From the NCBI GenBank assembly GCA_963823675.1, contig CAWGMT010000016.1, positions 372,001 through 436,000 on the forward strand: a DNA stretch of 64,000 nucleotides, written 5' to 3'. The translations under genes were made by a program, and so were the position numbers. The DNA is from CAWGMT01 sp963823675. Lineage in GTDB: Bacteria; Planctomycetota; Planctomycetia; Isosphaerales; Isosphaeraceae. Positions 37,817 to 45,547 of the stretch are shown piece by piece. Position 1 is the stretch's first letter, and every line of letters starts with the position of its first letter. The notes beneath the pieces are model-generated. The model was given only the letters and a program-made list of their open reading frames with translations. It made no database searches and was not told the origin of the DNA.

Positions 37817-39465
37817 AGCGGCCTCCGCCCCGGATCTCGGTGGTCATCCCCGCGAGGAACGAGGCGGCGATGATCGCGTCGACTGTGGGGTCGGTCCTCC
37901 AGGCGCGCGACCGCTACCACGAGACTCGCCGCGACGGGACGGCGGTGGAGGTTATCGTGGTGGACAACGCGAGCGATGACGGCACCGTAGATGCCCTGGC
38001 CCGGCATACCGCCGACGGCGGCGTGCTGATGGCAACCTGCACTCCCCGCGGCGCGGCGAGGGCGCGGAACATCGGAGCGCGGCTGGCGAGCGGCCGGGCG
38101 CTGGTCTTCCTCGACGCCGACACCCATCTGCCGCCCGGAGCGCTCGTCCGGATCGCGGAGCTGGTCAACGAGCAAGGATACGAGGCCGGGATCACTCGCT
38201 TGGGCGCGCTCGACGGCGGCCGGCGGGCCCGCTGCTGGTGGGCCTTCTGGAACGCCGTGCGGCGGCTCCCCCTACCGCGGGCCAAGGCGATGCCGGCCTG
38301 CATGTTCTGCACCCGAGAGGCCTTCGACGAGTTCGGGCCGTTCGACGAGCGCGTCGACATCGGCGAGGAGTGGCCGATCCTGGCCGGGCTCTACCGCGCC
38401 CGGCCCCGCCGATTCGTCTACGATCAAGCCATCACGGCGCTCAGCTCGGGGCGTCGGATGGAGCTCCAGCACTTCGGCTACACGCGGACCTTCGCCCGGT
38501 ACGTCTGGGCGATCCTCAGCTTCCGGGGCCGCGTCGATTATCCCGACCACATCCGGCACGCGCCGCGGGATTCGACCCCCGGCGATTGTAAGAAGGGAGG
38601 GCGTCGGACCCTGCTCTTGACGACCGCCGACGGCGAAAGGTCCCGGCCGCGCTTCGGGCGGTGGCCGGAGTGGTTCGGGCCCTGGCTGGGCAAGCTCCGG
38701 CTGCACGCGATCGAGCCCCGCCAAGCCCCGGGCCGGCCGACGATGATCGCGAAGCGGCGACGTTGGTTCGGCCCGCTGCTGATCGGGCCCGGCAACCTGT
38801 ACCTGCGCCGGCTGGGGTCGGGGGTGCGGGTCCTGCCCGGGGCGGAGTGGCGGACTCGGGAGCGTGCGCTCTATCGCACGCTCCACGGGATCGAGCTGGA
38901 GACCGGCCCCCGGGGCTGGCTGATTCTTCCCCGATGGCCGGGGGTAGTGCTAGCCGATCACGCGCGCAGCCGGCTCGACCCGGCGCCGGCCCTGTTGCGG
39001 GGCCTGGGCGCCGCGTGCCGGGCGCTCCGGGACCTGCATCGGGTCGAGCTGCCGCGTGCCGACGGGGGGTGTGAACGCCTGAGCCACGGCGACGCGACGC
39101 TCCGAAACGTCCTGTTCGATCCCGCGACCGGCGAGGCTCGCTGGTTCGACTTCGACACGGCCCACGACCCGGGCCTGGCCCCGGCCTGGCGCCACGGCGA
39201 CGACCTGCGGGCCCTGGTCTACTCGGCAGTCGAGTCGTTCGCCGATTTGCCGGTCGCGCTCTTGCTTCGCACCGTTCAGGATGCCTATCCCGACCCAGGC
39301 CCCTGGGAGCAGCTCCGCGATCGGCTGGCCCGCGGGGCGCTGCACCGATCGCCGCTGCACCTTGCCCAGGCCTGTCCGCCCGATGGGCGGAGGCGCGAGC
39401 TGGAGTCACTCCTGCTCCGAGGGGCCTGGCGGTGCGGATCACTCATGGAAAATGCTGGTGGTTGA
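37813..39465 (+). CDS. Family 2 glycosyltransferase fused to a kinase-like domain
   Basis: 550 residues from ATG 37813 (MKRPPPRISVVIPARNE). Residues 1-250 are a GT-A glycosyltransferase: SVVIPARNEAAMIASTV, VIVVDNASDDGT and the metal-binding DAD at 101-103, with FDERVDIGEEWPI as the likely catalytic segment. After a linker (about 255-310), residues 315-545 look like a small kinase of the lipopolysaccharide-kinase/aminoglycoside-phosphotransferase type: LSHGDATLRNVLFD (HGD at 425-427, Asn 432) and RWFDFDTAHD. So one protein may transfer a sugar and phosphorylate the same product. The two-domain order is unusual to me. It ends the GC-rich operon. Confidence 0.78.
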   Translation: MKRPPPRISVVIPARNEAAMIASTVGSVLQARDRYHETRRDGTAVEVIVVDNASDDGTVDALARHTADGGVLMATCTPRGAARARNIGARLASGRALVFLDADTHLPPGALVRIAELVNEQGYEAGITRLGALDGGRRARCWWAFWNAVRRLPLPRAKAMPACMFCTREAFDEFGPFDERVDIGEEWPILAGLYRARPRRFVYDQAITALSSGRRMELQHFGYTRTFARYVWAILSFRGRVDYPDHIRHAPRDSTPGDCKKGGRRTLLLTTADGERSRPRFGRWPEWFGPWLGKLRLHAIEPRQAPGRPTMIAKRRRWFGPLLIGPGNLYLRRLGSGVRVLPGAEWRTRERALYRTLHGIELETGPRGWLILPRWPGVVLADHARSRLDPAPALLRGLGAACRALRDLHRVELPRADGGCERLSHGDATLRNVLFDPATGEARWFDFDTAHDPGLAPAWRHGDDLRALVYSAVESFADLPVALLLRTVQDAYPDPGPWEQLRDRLARGALHRSPLHLAQACPPDGRRRELESLLLRGAWRCGSLMENAGG

Positions 39466-39508
39466 TCGATCGGGTGATTCGCCCAGGTGAAAGCGGCGAC
39501 AGACGCAG

Positions 39509-40756
39509 CTATTTCGTCCCCCAGAGCTCCTTGATCGTGTCTTCGGTGTTGAAACCCTGGGGGCAGGCGTCACTTCGCGTGTTGGCCCAGTACCATCGGG
39601 GTGCATTGGGCGTGCCGGGTGTCATGACCCGGCTGCCGGGCATTTGCAGGTGGCCGTTGGGGTCGGTCTGCTTCACCCAGTTCCAGGCGTAGCGGAGCCA
39701 GAGGTTGCGTTCGGCCTCGGGCTGGAGGGCGAACCAGGTGATCTCGTCCCATCCCCAGACAAACGGCGGCTTGCTCGGCTTTCCCGGGTTGCTTCGACCG
39801 AAGTTGTCGAACTCGACCAGGTACGGCAGGTGCTCGCAGGACCATCCGCTCGGAGTGACGCCGCCGCGACTCTTCAAGAAGATGGCGTCCGCGTAGCCAA
39901 CCTGGAGGGCCCCTTGATGAGGATGATCCCGAACCTCGACGATCCTCAGGGGAAATGAGTGGAAGTCGAAGAGGAGCTTGCCGTCTTCCACGTAGCCGCC
40001 CGTCGGCGTGTGGGCGTCGCAGAGTAGGAAATGTCTCCGGGCGTGCTTGCGAGCGTAAGCTCGGACGCGGTTGAGCATGTCGATCCAGTGGGCGTGCCGC
40101 GGGTCATTCTTGTCCATCAGGCCCACCTGGCCGAAGTGGATGGCCTCGATCCCGACGTCGATGTAGCGGCTGGCCAGGAAATAGAACCACATCCGCGTCT
40201 CGAGCCGGCTCATGTCCGGGACCGAGCCACGGCCCCCCCAGTGGTTCACGAAACGCCCGCCGGCATAAAGCATATCCGGATACCGGAAATTGCGCTTTTC
40301 GGTGGGTAGACCGAACTCCGCGAAGACGTGCTCCGGGATGGCGATGGATTCCACCCCTCGGGTCACGATCTCAAACGCGGCACCCTGCAAGATGATCTCA
40401 GGGTCGGCCTTGTGAAGCGCCAGGGCGTAGGGTCTCGCCGTATCGAGAAAGGCGGCGAGCTCCTTCTCCCGCCCCCAGACCATGAGCGCCCGCCCTATGA
40501 ACTTGGCCTTCGACGAGAGGATCAGCCGCAAGTTGTCGCGGGGGTCAACGCCGCGGTGGTTACGCGGTTGAGTCAGATCGTCGTGGAGCAGCTCGGTGAA
40601 CGAGATCGACCGATCGAGATAATGCTCCAGCACTGGTTTCGACATCGACGAATCGAACCCAAAATCGTGGGCGAACGCCGGCGCCGCCCAGACAAGGATG
40701 GCTGGGACAAGACCAATGGCCCTGAGACCGCCGATGGAATTCGTGCGCTCGTGCAT
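39509..40756 (-). CDS. Secreted protein of unknown function, possibly TIM-barrel
   Basis: 415 residues. A signal peptide (LRAIGLVPAILVWAAPAFAH) is followed by a soluble domain. Recurrent features are DNLRLILSSKAKFIGRALMV, HFGQVGLMDKNDPRHAHW, RRHFLLCDAHTPTGGY, LLFDFHSFPLRI and FVWGWDEITWFA; the acidic and aromatic residues at strand ends resemble a glycosidase barrel. I do not recognise the family. It stands alone, ending 43 bases from the convergent glycosyltransferase gene. The N-terminal side faces the repeat region at 40981-41307. Confidence 0.65.
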   Translation of the reverse strand: MHERTNSIGGLRAIGLVPAILVWAAPAFAHDFGFDSSMSKPVLEHYLDRSISFTELLHDDLTQPRNHRGVDPRDNLRLILSSKAKFIGRALMVWGREKELAAFLDTARPYALALHKADPEIILQGAAFEIVTRGVESIAIPEHVFAEFGLPTEKRNFRYPDMLYAGGRFVNHWGGRGSVPDMSRLETRMWFYFLASRYIDVGIEAIHFGQVGLMDKNDPRHAHWIDMLNRVRAYARKHARRHFLLCDAHTPTGGYVEDGKLLFDFHSFPLRIVEVRDHPHQGALQVGYADAIFLKSRGGVTPSGWSCEHLPYLVEFDNFGRSNPGKPSKPPFVWGWDEITWFALQPEAERNLWLRYAWNWVKQTDPNGHLQMPGSRVMTPGTPNAPRWYWANTRSDACPQGFNTEDTIKELWGTK

Positions 40757-40980
40757 CGTGATGCTGCCCAGTTGCTGATGGAAAGATGGAAAGACAACGT
40801 CTCGCGCACTCCGTCCGACGCGGCCGGTGCAGCTTGTCAGAGCGAGGCGCCAGGCGCGTTGAACGAGGCGTTCCCCGGGAACGATGGAGGCTATCCCCGA
40901 GTGAATCAGCTCGACCGAGTTCAGCCATCAGATCATCGCATCTCAACCCCACTCCGAGCCAGTGGTTCGACTCCCGAGAT

Positions 40981-41019
40981 AAAGGTGTCAACAACCGATT
41001 CACGGTTCCTGACACCTTT
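40981..41019. repeat. Two-level hairpin (nested inverted repeat)
   Basis: Outer arms AAAGGTGTCA (40981-40990) and TGACACCTTT (41010-41019) enclose inner arms AACCG and CGGTT around ATTCA; the right side runs into a short T tract. It resembles a terminator but lies upstream of the nearest minus-strand gene and far from any plus-strand gene end, so its role is open. Confidence 0.75.
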
Positions 41020-41028
41020 TGCTCCTGG

Positions 41029-41307
41029 CGAGTGGGGGCGCGTCAGCGCTCCGAGCCGTCTCCCAACAGACTCCCGGCGCTCACGCGACCGGGCTCACCG
41101 TTATCTCGGGCGGGGCGAGCGGGGACGCGTCACCGCCCCGAGTTTTCTGCGAACAGACTCCCGGCGCTGACGCGACCGGGCTCGCCCCAGGCACGGCGAG
41201 CGGGGTCGCGTCAGCGCCCCGAGTTTTGTTTCCAGCAGAACTCCCGGCGCTGACGCGACCGGGCTTGCCCCAGGCACGGCGAGCGGAGTCGCGTCAGCGC
41301 CCCGATT
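41029..41307. repeat. Tandem repeat, units of 81-87 bp, three full and one partial copy, each with an internal inverted repeat
   Basis: Copies begin at 41029, 41116, 41197 and 41280 (the last only about 28 bases). Each unit contains a GTCGCGTCAGCGCC-like segment and its reverse complement GGCGCTGACGCGAC about 30 bases later, so each full copy can fold into a long stem. Copies differ by several bases and small indels. No spacer variation of the CRISPR kind is seen. Confidence 0.82.
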
Positions 41308-41397
41308 GGACAGTACCTCAGTGTCATTGCAACTGATGCACATCGCCCGCTCGTTGGATTCGGCATAAGACACACATTTGCAGGTTGTCCGTTGCCC

Positions 41398-41480
41398 CTT
41401 TCCCTTTTTTCATTTGCAATTTGTGCTTTGCTCGTTGTCATTTGTTATTTGTCATTTGTGATTTATGAATTGTCCTTTTT
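41398..41480. repeat. AT-rich degenerate CATTTGT-type tract
   Basis: About 80 bases built from variants of CATTTGT (CATTTGCAATTTGTGC, GTCATTTGTTATTTGTCATT and so on) in an otherwise GC-rich area. It ends about 120 bases upstream of the start of the small HTH gene and might serve as a promoter, bent DNA or a mobile-element trace. Confidence 0.6.
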
Positions 41481-41603
41481 GATTCCACTTCCTTGCCCCT
41501 CGAGGGCGTGCCGGCCAGCCCGGGCCCCGGGCTGAGAACCGCGAGCGGGGCCAGGAGGAGCCGCGGTGCATTTGATGTGATGCACTGCGAGCCGTTCTGT
41601 ACC

Positions 41604-42002
41604 ATGACCGAAGAACCGTCCCGAGAGAAGAAAGCCCAGCTCGCGCTTGCGATCGCGCGGGGTGCATCCATCACCGCCTGGGCGCGGGCAAACCAGGTGC
41701 CGGTCCCGACGGCTTCCAAGTGGGCCAGTGAGCCTCAGGTCCGGGGCTCGCTCGAGTCCTGCCGCCGCCGCGCCCTCGATCGGGCCATCGGCCGGATGGC
41801 CAGGCGTGCCACGTGGGCGGCGGGTCAGATCGCCAAGCTCGGCCGGGATGCCCAATCCGAGTCGGTCAGACTGGCGGCGCTGCGGGCCGCCTTGTCCGAC
41901 ATGATCACGGTTACCAGGTTCGCGGGGCTCGAAGTGCGCGTGACCGAGCTCGAGGAGGAACGCTTCGGCGCTCGTGCCGACAACACGTGGCGCACGGGCT
42001 AA
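41604..42002 (+). CDS. Small helix-turn-helix protein of planctomycete type
   Basis: 132 residues from ATG 41604 (MTEEPSREKK). The region ARGASITAWARANQVPVPTA and SKWASEPQV is a helix-turn-helix of the kind seen in small phage-terminase-like or transposase-like proteins; it is followed by a long helical, arginine-rich part (CRRRALDRAIGRMARRATWA) and a coil-like tail. I recall similar proteins repeated in Isosphaeraceae genomes near genes starting with an ANRxNAxxSxGPR motif, as here at 42274. Near-identical 26-base repeats lie on both sides (41327 and 42117). Function unknown. Confidence 0.7.
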   Translation: MTEEPSREKKAQLALAIARGASITAWARANQVPVPTASKWASEPQVRGSLESCRRRALDRAIGRMARRATWAAGQIAKLGRDAQSESVRLAALRAALSDMITVTRFAGLEVRVTELEEERFGARADNTWRTG

Positions 42003-42273
42003 TCACCGGTTTTTCGGGGCTGATCAATTGTGCCGGTCGCGGAACCCGGGAAAACCGCGCATTCACGCAACTGAATTGCGAGATTTGCAGACCATCTAGA
42101 TGGGGCGGGCGCACTGTTGCAACCGATGCACATCGCCCACTCCTTTGAAAGAGGCTCACACTGTTTGCGGTGGGTTACACCCACCCGACGAAGAGGTCGC
42201 CGGTGCTCGCAACGTGGCTCCCTGCGCGCCCCGAACACCGGACACCCAACACCCGAGTACCAACGAGCACACC

Positions 42274-43186
42274 ATGAGCAGTGCACGAAAGACCGCCGCC
42301 AATCGCCAGAACGCAAAACGCAGTTCAGGCCCCAGATCGGTCGAGGGGCGGAACGCCTCGCGCCGAAATGCGCTTCGGCACGGGCTGACTGCCGAAACGC
42401 TAGTTGTCGAGGGGGAGGATGCCGAGGCGCTCCGGCTCGATGAAAGGTGCTCCCCTGTCCAAGCGGCAAAACGAGGTGCCCGGCTCTCCGGACCTGCCGG
42501 CGCGGCTGGTCAACGAGCTGGAATCCAGCTACGCAGGCTGCCGCTGGCTTCTTGACTGCTGGAACGACCTGAAAGTTCGCAACCAGCCACCCACCTTCTG
42601 GCAGGCGTCCGACAAGTTCAAGGCAATCCGCCTGCTGGGCAAGCAGCCGCTCGACGTGCTGCATGATACCACCGGCGACTTGATGGCCGTCTTCCTCGGC
42701 GCCTACGCCGTTTCTCCGCTGAACAAAAGCCCTTTCAGCGAGCTGCGCTGCGAGGCGGGCGAGGACCAGTTTCCCGCGGTTCGCAGGCAGTTGGACGCGA
42801 TGGACATCCAGCGGCGCCTGCCGGTGGGCGAAACCGCCGGCCGGCAGGTTCTGAACGATCTGATCGCGCGGCAGACCCGGCGGCTGGAGCAGCTTGCCTT
42901 GAAGCACAAGGCACGCGCCCTGGCCGAGGCCGCCGAGAGCACGAGCCGGTTGGCCTTCGACCCGGGCGCCGCCGCCGACAAGGTGCGCCGTTACGAGGAT
43001 GCCTCGATCCGGCGGATGACGCGTGCCTGCGAAGACCTGGTCAAGCTTCGTCGGTCCGGCATCCTCGACAGCTGCCGAGTTTTCCGGCCGAGTGGGATCG
43101 GCCCTCGCGAGGCAGAGTGGGAAATTAGTATTTGGGAACGAACTGCCACCGTTCGTGGTACTTCGGGTTGTGATGCCACTCGTTGA
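42274..43186 (+). pseudogene. Companion gene with ANRQNAKRSSGPRS motif, frameshifted
   Basis: Start ATG 42274 gives SSARKTAANRQNAKRSSGPR followed by NASRRNALRHGLTAETLVV, a short N-terminal domain widespread in bacteria but uncharacterised. Around 42430-42470 the frame changes and continues as VNELESSYAGCRWLLDCWND and a long helical C-terminal part (QTRRLEQLALKHKARALAEA, SIRRMTRACEDLVKLRRSG). The middle region that usually separates these parts is short, so there may also be a deletion. The second frame runs 62 bases into the convergent VWA gene before stopping, so the native C-terminus may be lost. Confidence 0.6.
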
Positions 43187-45461
43187 GCTGGACGGAGAAG
43201 CCGCGGTCCAGTGTGTCCTGAGCCAGGTCCGACCAGGGGGTCTTGGGATGTTTGGCAATGACAGCCTTGAGCAGACGCTCGGCTTCGGCGTATTTCTTGG
43301 CGGTCAAATTCCGCGCGGCGAGCGGCTTTTTCGTGTGATCGACGACCCAGGTAATCATCATGTCCGCCGCGGGCGGGCCCTTGGGGTGAGGCGGGGCTGA
43401 AATGATCGACGCCATCAAGGCACGATACTCGAAGGCCTTGACCTGGAAGGCGACGGTTTGAGCCAGCATCAGCTCGTAATGAGCCTGCCACCGCTTCTCG
43501 GGCTCGCGCTGGTAGACCTTGTCGAGTGCCTCCAACCGCTTCTGAACTTCGAGGAGGTCGTTTAACCGTTGCTCTGCCTTGGCTCCTTCCTCCTGGGCGG
43601 CTTTGACCAATTGGCCGATGTCGATCGGGAACTCGCGTCGGTAGAGGAAGTTCCTTCCTTGCATGATGATCGCGTAGATCGACTGACGCAGCGGCGAGCT
43701 GTTGCGCCGCTCGACGTAGGTCATCCGGTTGTCATACTCGGGGAGATACTCCTTGAGCTGCGTGAGTCTGTACGCTTGCTCACGCTTGCGGACCCTCATG
43801 AATTCCTCGCTCGGCAGCAGGAAGTAAATTCCACCCGATTCCCGCGTCAGGCGTGCGAGCTCATAAGGCGCAAATCCCGAGGGCTGCTCATCCCACCGGT
43901 CGTACAGGCCGTCCCACTGGTAATTCTCGAAGTCGGCCGTCTCGGGACCGCGGCGAATCACGGGGTAGTAGACGTCCTTGGTCACCGGGTCCATGTAGCG
44001 GTGATGGGCGTAGGGATAGCCGAAGAGGGCCTGGCGGCCGATGACGTAAAGGGGCACCTTGTATTTCTTGAGGGCCTGCTTCGCCTCTTCGACGCCGTCG
44101 CCGTCGTCTCCCGACTCATCGGTGACCAGAATGATGATCAGCTTTCGATCCTTGCGGATCAGGTTGGCATAGCGATCAACGACGTCGCGGATCGCCTTCA
44201 TGGTGTTTTCAGTCCCCGTGGAGTCGATCCTTAGCTTTTTGATGGCTCGGCCGATCAAGTCGATGTCTTCACGCGGCTTTTCCAGCACGAAATCGATTCC
44301 CTGTCCGAAACCGACGATTGCGTGGTTGAGCGCTCCCGCAGCCTTTTTGCTCGGGTCGACGTTGAGCTTCAGCTCGCTTGAGACCCGGTCGAATTTCTCG
44401 ACGATCGTCTTCTGGTCGTCCTGCATGCTGGTCGATTCGTCGAAGAGCCAGACGACGGTGAGCTTGTGGTCCTTGAGGTGGCGAAGAATCTCGCGGGCCA
44501 GTTGGTCGAGTGCGACGCCGATTTCGCTGGCCTCGAAGAGCGGGTCGCCGGCGATCTTGCCTCCGCCGATCAGATCGGTGGCCGGAGCCGTGGGAAGCTG
44601 GGTCAGCGGTGACGCTCCCAGGCCGTCAAGCTTGACGCCGGGCAGGCTCGACCCTTCGTTGATCCGGCCCTTGCCTACGCCGCGGACCCTGGGCGTTGCC
44701 GAGAGCCGGCCCGATGCGATTCCGCCGGGCATGATCACGCCGCCCCCATCGTCGCCTTCACTTTCATTGCCGCCGTCGACCATCGCGGCCGGCGGTGTCT
44801 CACCTGCGGTCTCGGCATGCTCGTTGCCAATCGCGTGATCCCGAACACTGTTATCCGCGTCGGCGTAGATCGGCACCAGCTCGGGCTCGCCGCCGTGCAG
44901 AGATGCGAGCGCCGAGTCGAAATTGACGGCCTTTTTGATCGTGTCGCGGGCCGAGAATGTCGCAGCGGCCAGAGCCGATAAAATGGCAATGTGCACCACC
45001 AGGGAGAAGCCCCAGGCCTGGAGCAGGTATCGCACTCGGACGCGGCGCCGGCGTTTGGGCCGAAGTCTCGCGGCGGGAGTCGTGCGACTCGGAGTCGATG
45101 GCGAGCTGGGCTGGGAAGCCTCACTCCCATCCGCCGGACTTGTGGCCGGCCCGAGCGGGGCCGAAGTTGCGGCTCCACTCTCCGGTGCCGATTCCGCTCT
45201 CGCTGCGTCGCCCGCGGAGGTCGACCCAATCGCCTCCTCCACGGGGGCTGTAGCCGGCGCGCTGGAATCGACAGCGACGACCACCGGGACTGCTTCGATC
45301 GTCTGGGCGGTGACCTCTGTCGGCATCGCCGCTTGCAGCCGGTCGCCGCCCAGCGAGCGTGAAGAGGCTGGTCCCAGAGGCAAGAATGGGGAAGGCTCGC
45401 CGGTCTCCGCGATCCGGTATAGATCGTCGGCCGATGAAGCACCAGGTGACCGCAGTTCCAT
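43125..45461 (-). CDS. Membrane-anchored von Willebrand factor A domain protein
   Basis: 778 residues from ATG 45459-45461 (MELRSPGASS); an upstream in-frame start at 45539 is less likely. Residues 1-140 are low-complexity and cytoplasmic, a basic stretch (RPKRRRRVRVR) precedes one membrane helix (about 145-168), and the rest faces out. The VWA domain starts at TVVWLFDESTSM with a MIDAS motif (DxSxS, 341-345) and includes IIILVTDESGDDGDG. The C-terminal third is helical (about 480-778). Such proteins bind a metal ion and protein ligands. The next gene encodes a paralogue with the same order of parts, 86 bases away. Role unknown; an envelope complex is likely. Confidence 0.82.
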   Translation of the reverse strand: MELRSPGASSADDLYRIAETGEPSPFLPLGPASSRSLGGDRLQAAMPTEVTAQTIEAVPVVVAVDSSAPATAPVEEAIGSTSAGDAARAESAPESGAATSAPLGPATSPADGSEASQPSSPSTPSRTTPAARLRPKRRRRVRVRYLLQAWGFSLVVHIAILSALAAATFSARDTIKKAVNFDSALASLHGGEPELVPIYADADNSVRDHAIGNEHAETAGETPPAAMVDGGNESEGDDGGGVIMPGGIASGRLSATPRVRGVGKGRINEGSSLPGVKLDGLGASPLTQLPTAPATDLIGGGKIAGDPLFEASEIGVALDQLAREILRHLKDHKLTVVWLFDESTSMQDDQKTIVEKFDRVSSELKLNVDPSKKAAGALNHAIVGFGQGIDFVLEKPREDIDLIGRAIKKLRIDSTGTENTMKAIRDVVDRYANLIRKDRKLIIILVTDESGDDGDGVEEAKQALKKYKVPLYVIGRQALFGYPYAHHRYMDPVTKDVYYPVIRRGPETADFENYQWDGLYDRWDEQPSGFAPYELARLTRESGGIYFLLPSEEFMRVRKREQAYRLTQLKEYLPEYDNRMTYVERRNSSPLRQSIYAIIMQGRNFLYRREFPIDIGQLVKAAQEEGAKAEQRLNDLLEVQKRLEALDKVYQREPEKRWQAHYELMLAQTVAFQVKAFEYRALMASIISAPPHPKGPPAADMMITWVVDHTKKPLAARNLTAKKYAEAERLLKAVIAKHPKTPWSDLAQDTLDRGFSVQLNEWHHNPKYHERWQFVPKY

Positions 45462-45547
45462 GACGCGTGCTCCTCGCCTCGAACCGTTGCTGATTTCGGG
45501 GCTCCGTCCCGCCTGGCTTTGCCCGAAAGTACGCTCCACCTTCAGAA

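Larger units (their letters stand above)
40757..41603. other. Repeat-rich intergenic region
   Basis: 847 bases without a real gene between a secreted-protein gene and the small HTH gene. From left to right it holds a plain stretch (40757-40980), a strong hairpin (40981-41019), a tandem repeat block (41029-41307), a 26-base sequence repeated at 42117 (41327-41352) and an AT-rich tract (about 41398-41480). Short open frames across the tandem block are artefacts of its period. Confidence 0.7.

Noticed and set aside
40981..41019. Hairpin as the terminator of the secreted-protein gene at 39509-40756
   Set aside because: It lies upstream of that gene's start, not after its stop.
40328..41170. 280-codon plus-strand frame antisense to the secreted protein and into the repeat block
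   Set aside because: Shadow of the minus-strand gene; its end is only repeat sequence.
41029..41307. Tandem repeats considered as a CRISPR array
   Set aside because: The whole unit repeats, without unique spacers of constant length, and no cas genes are present.
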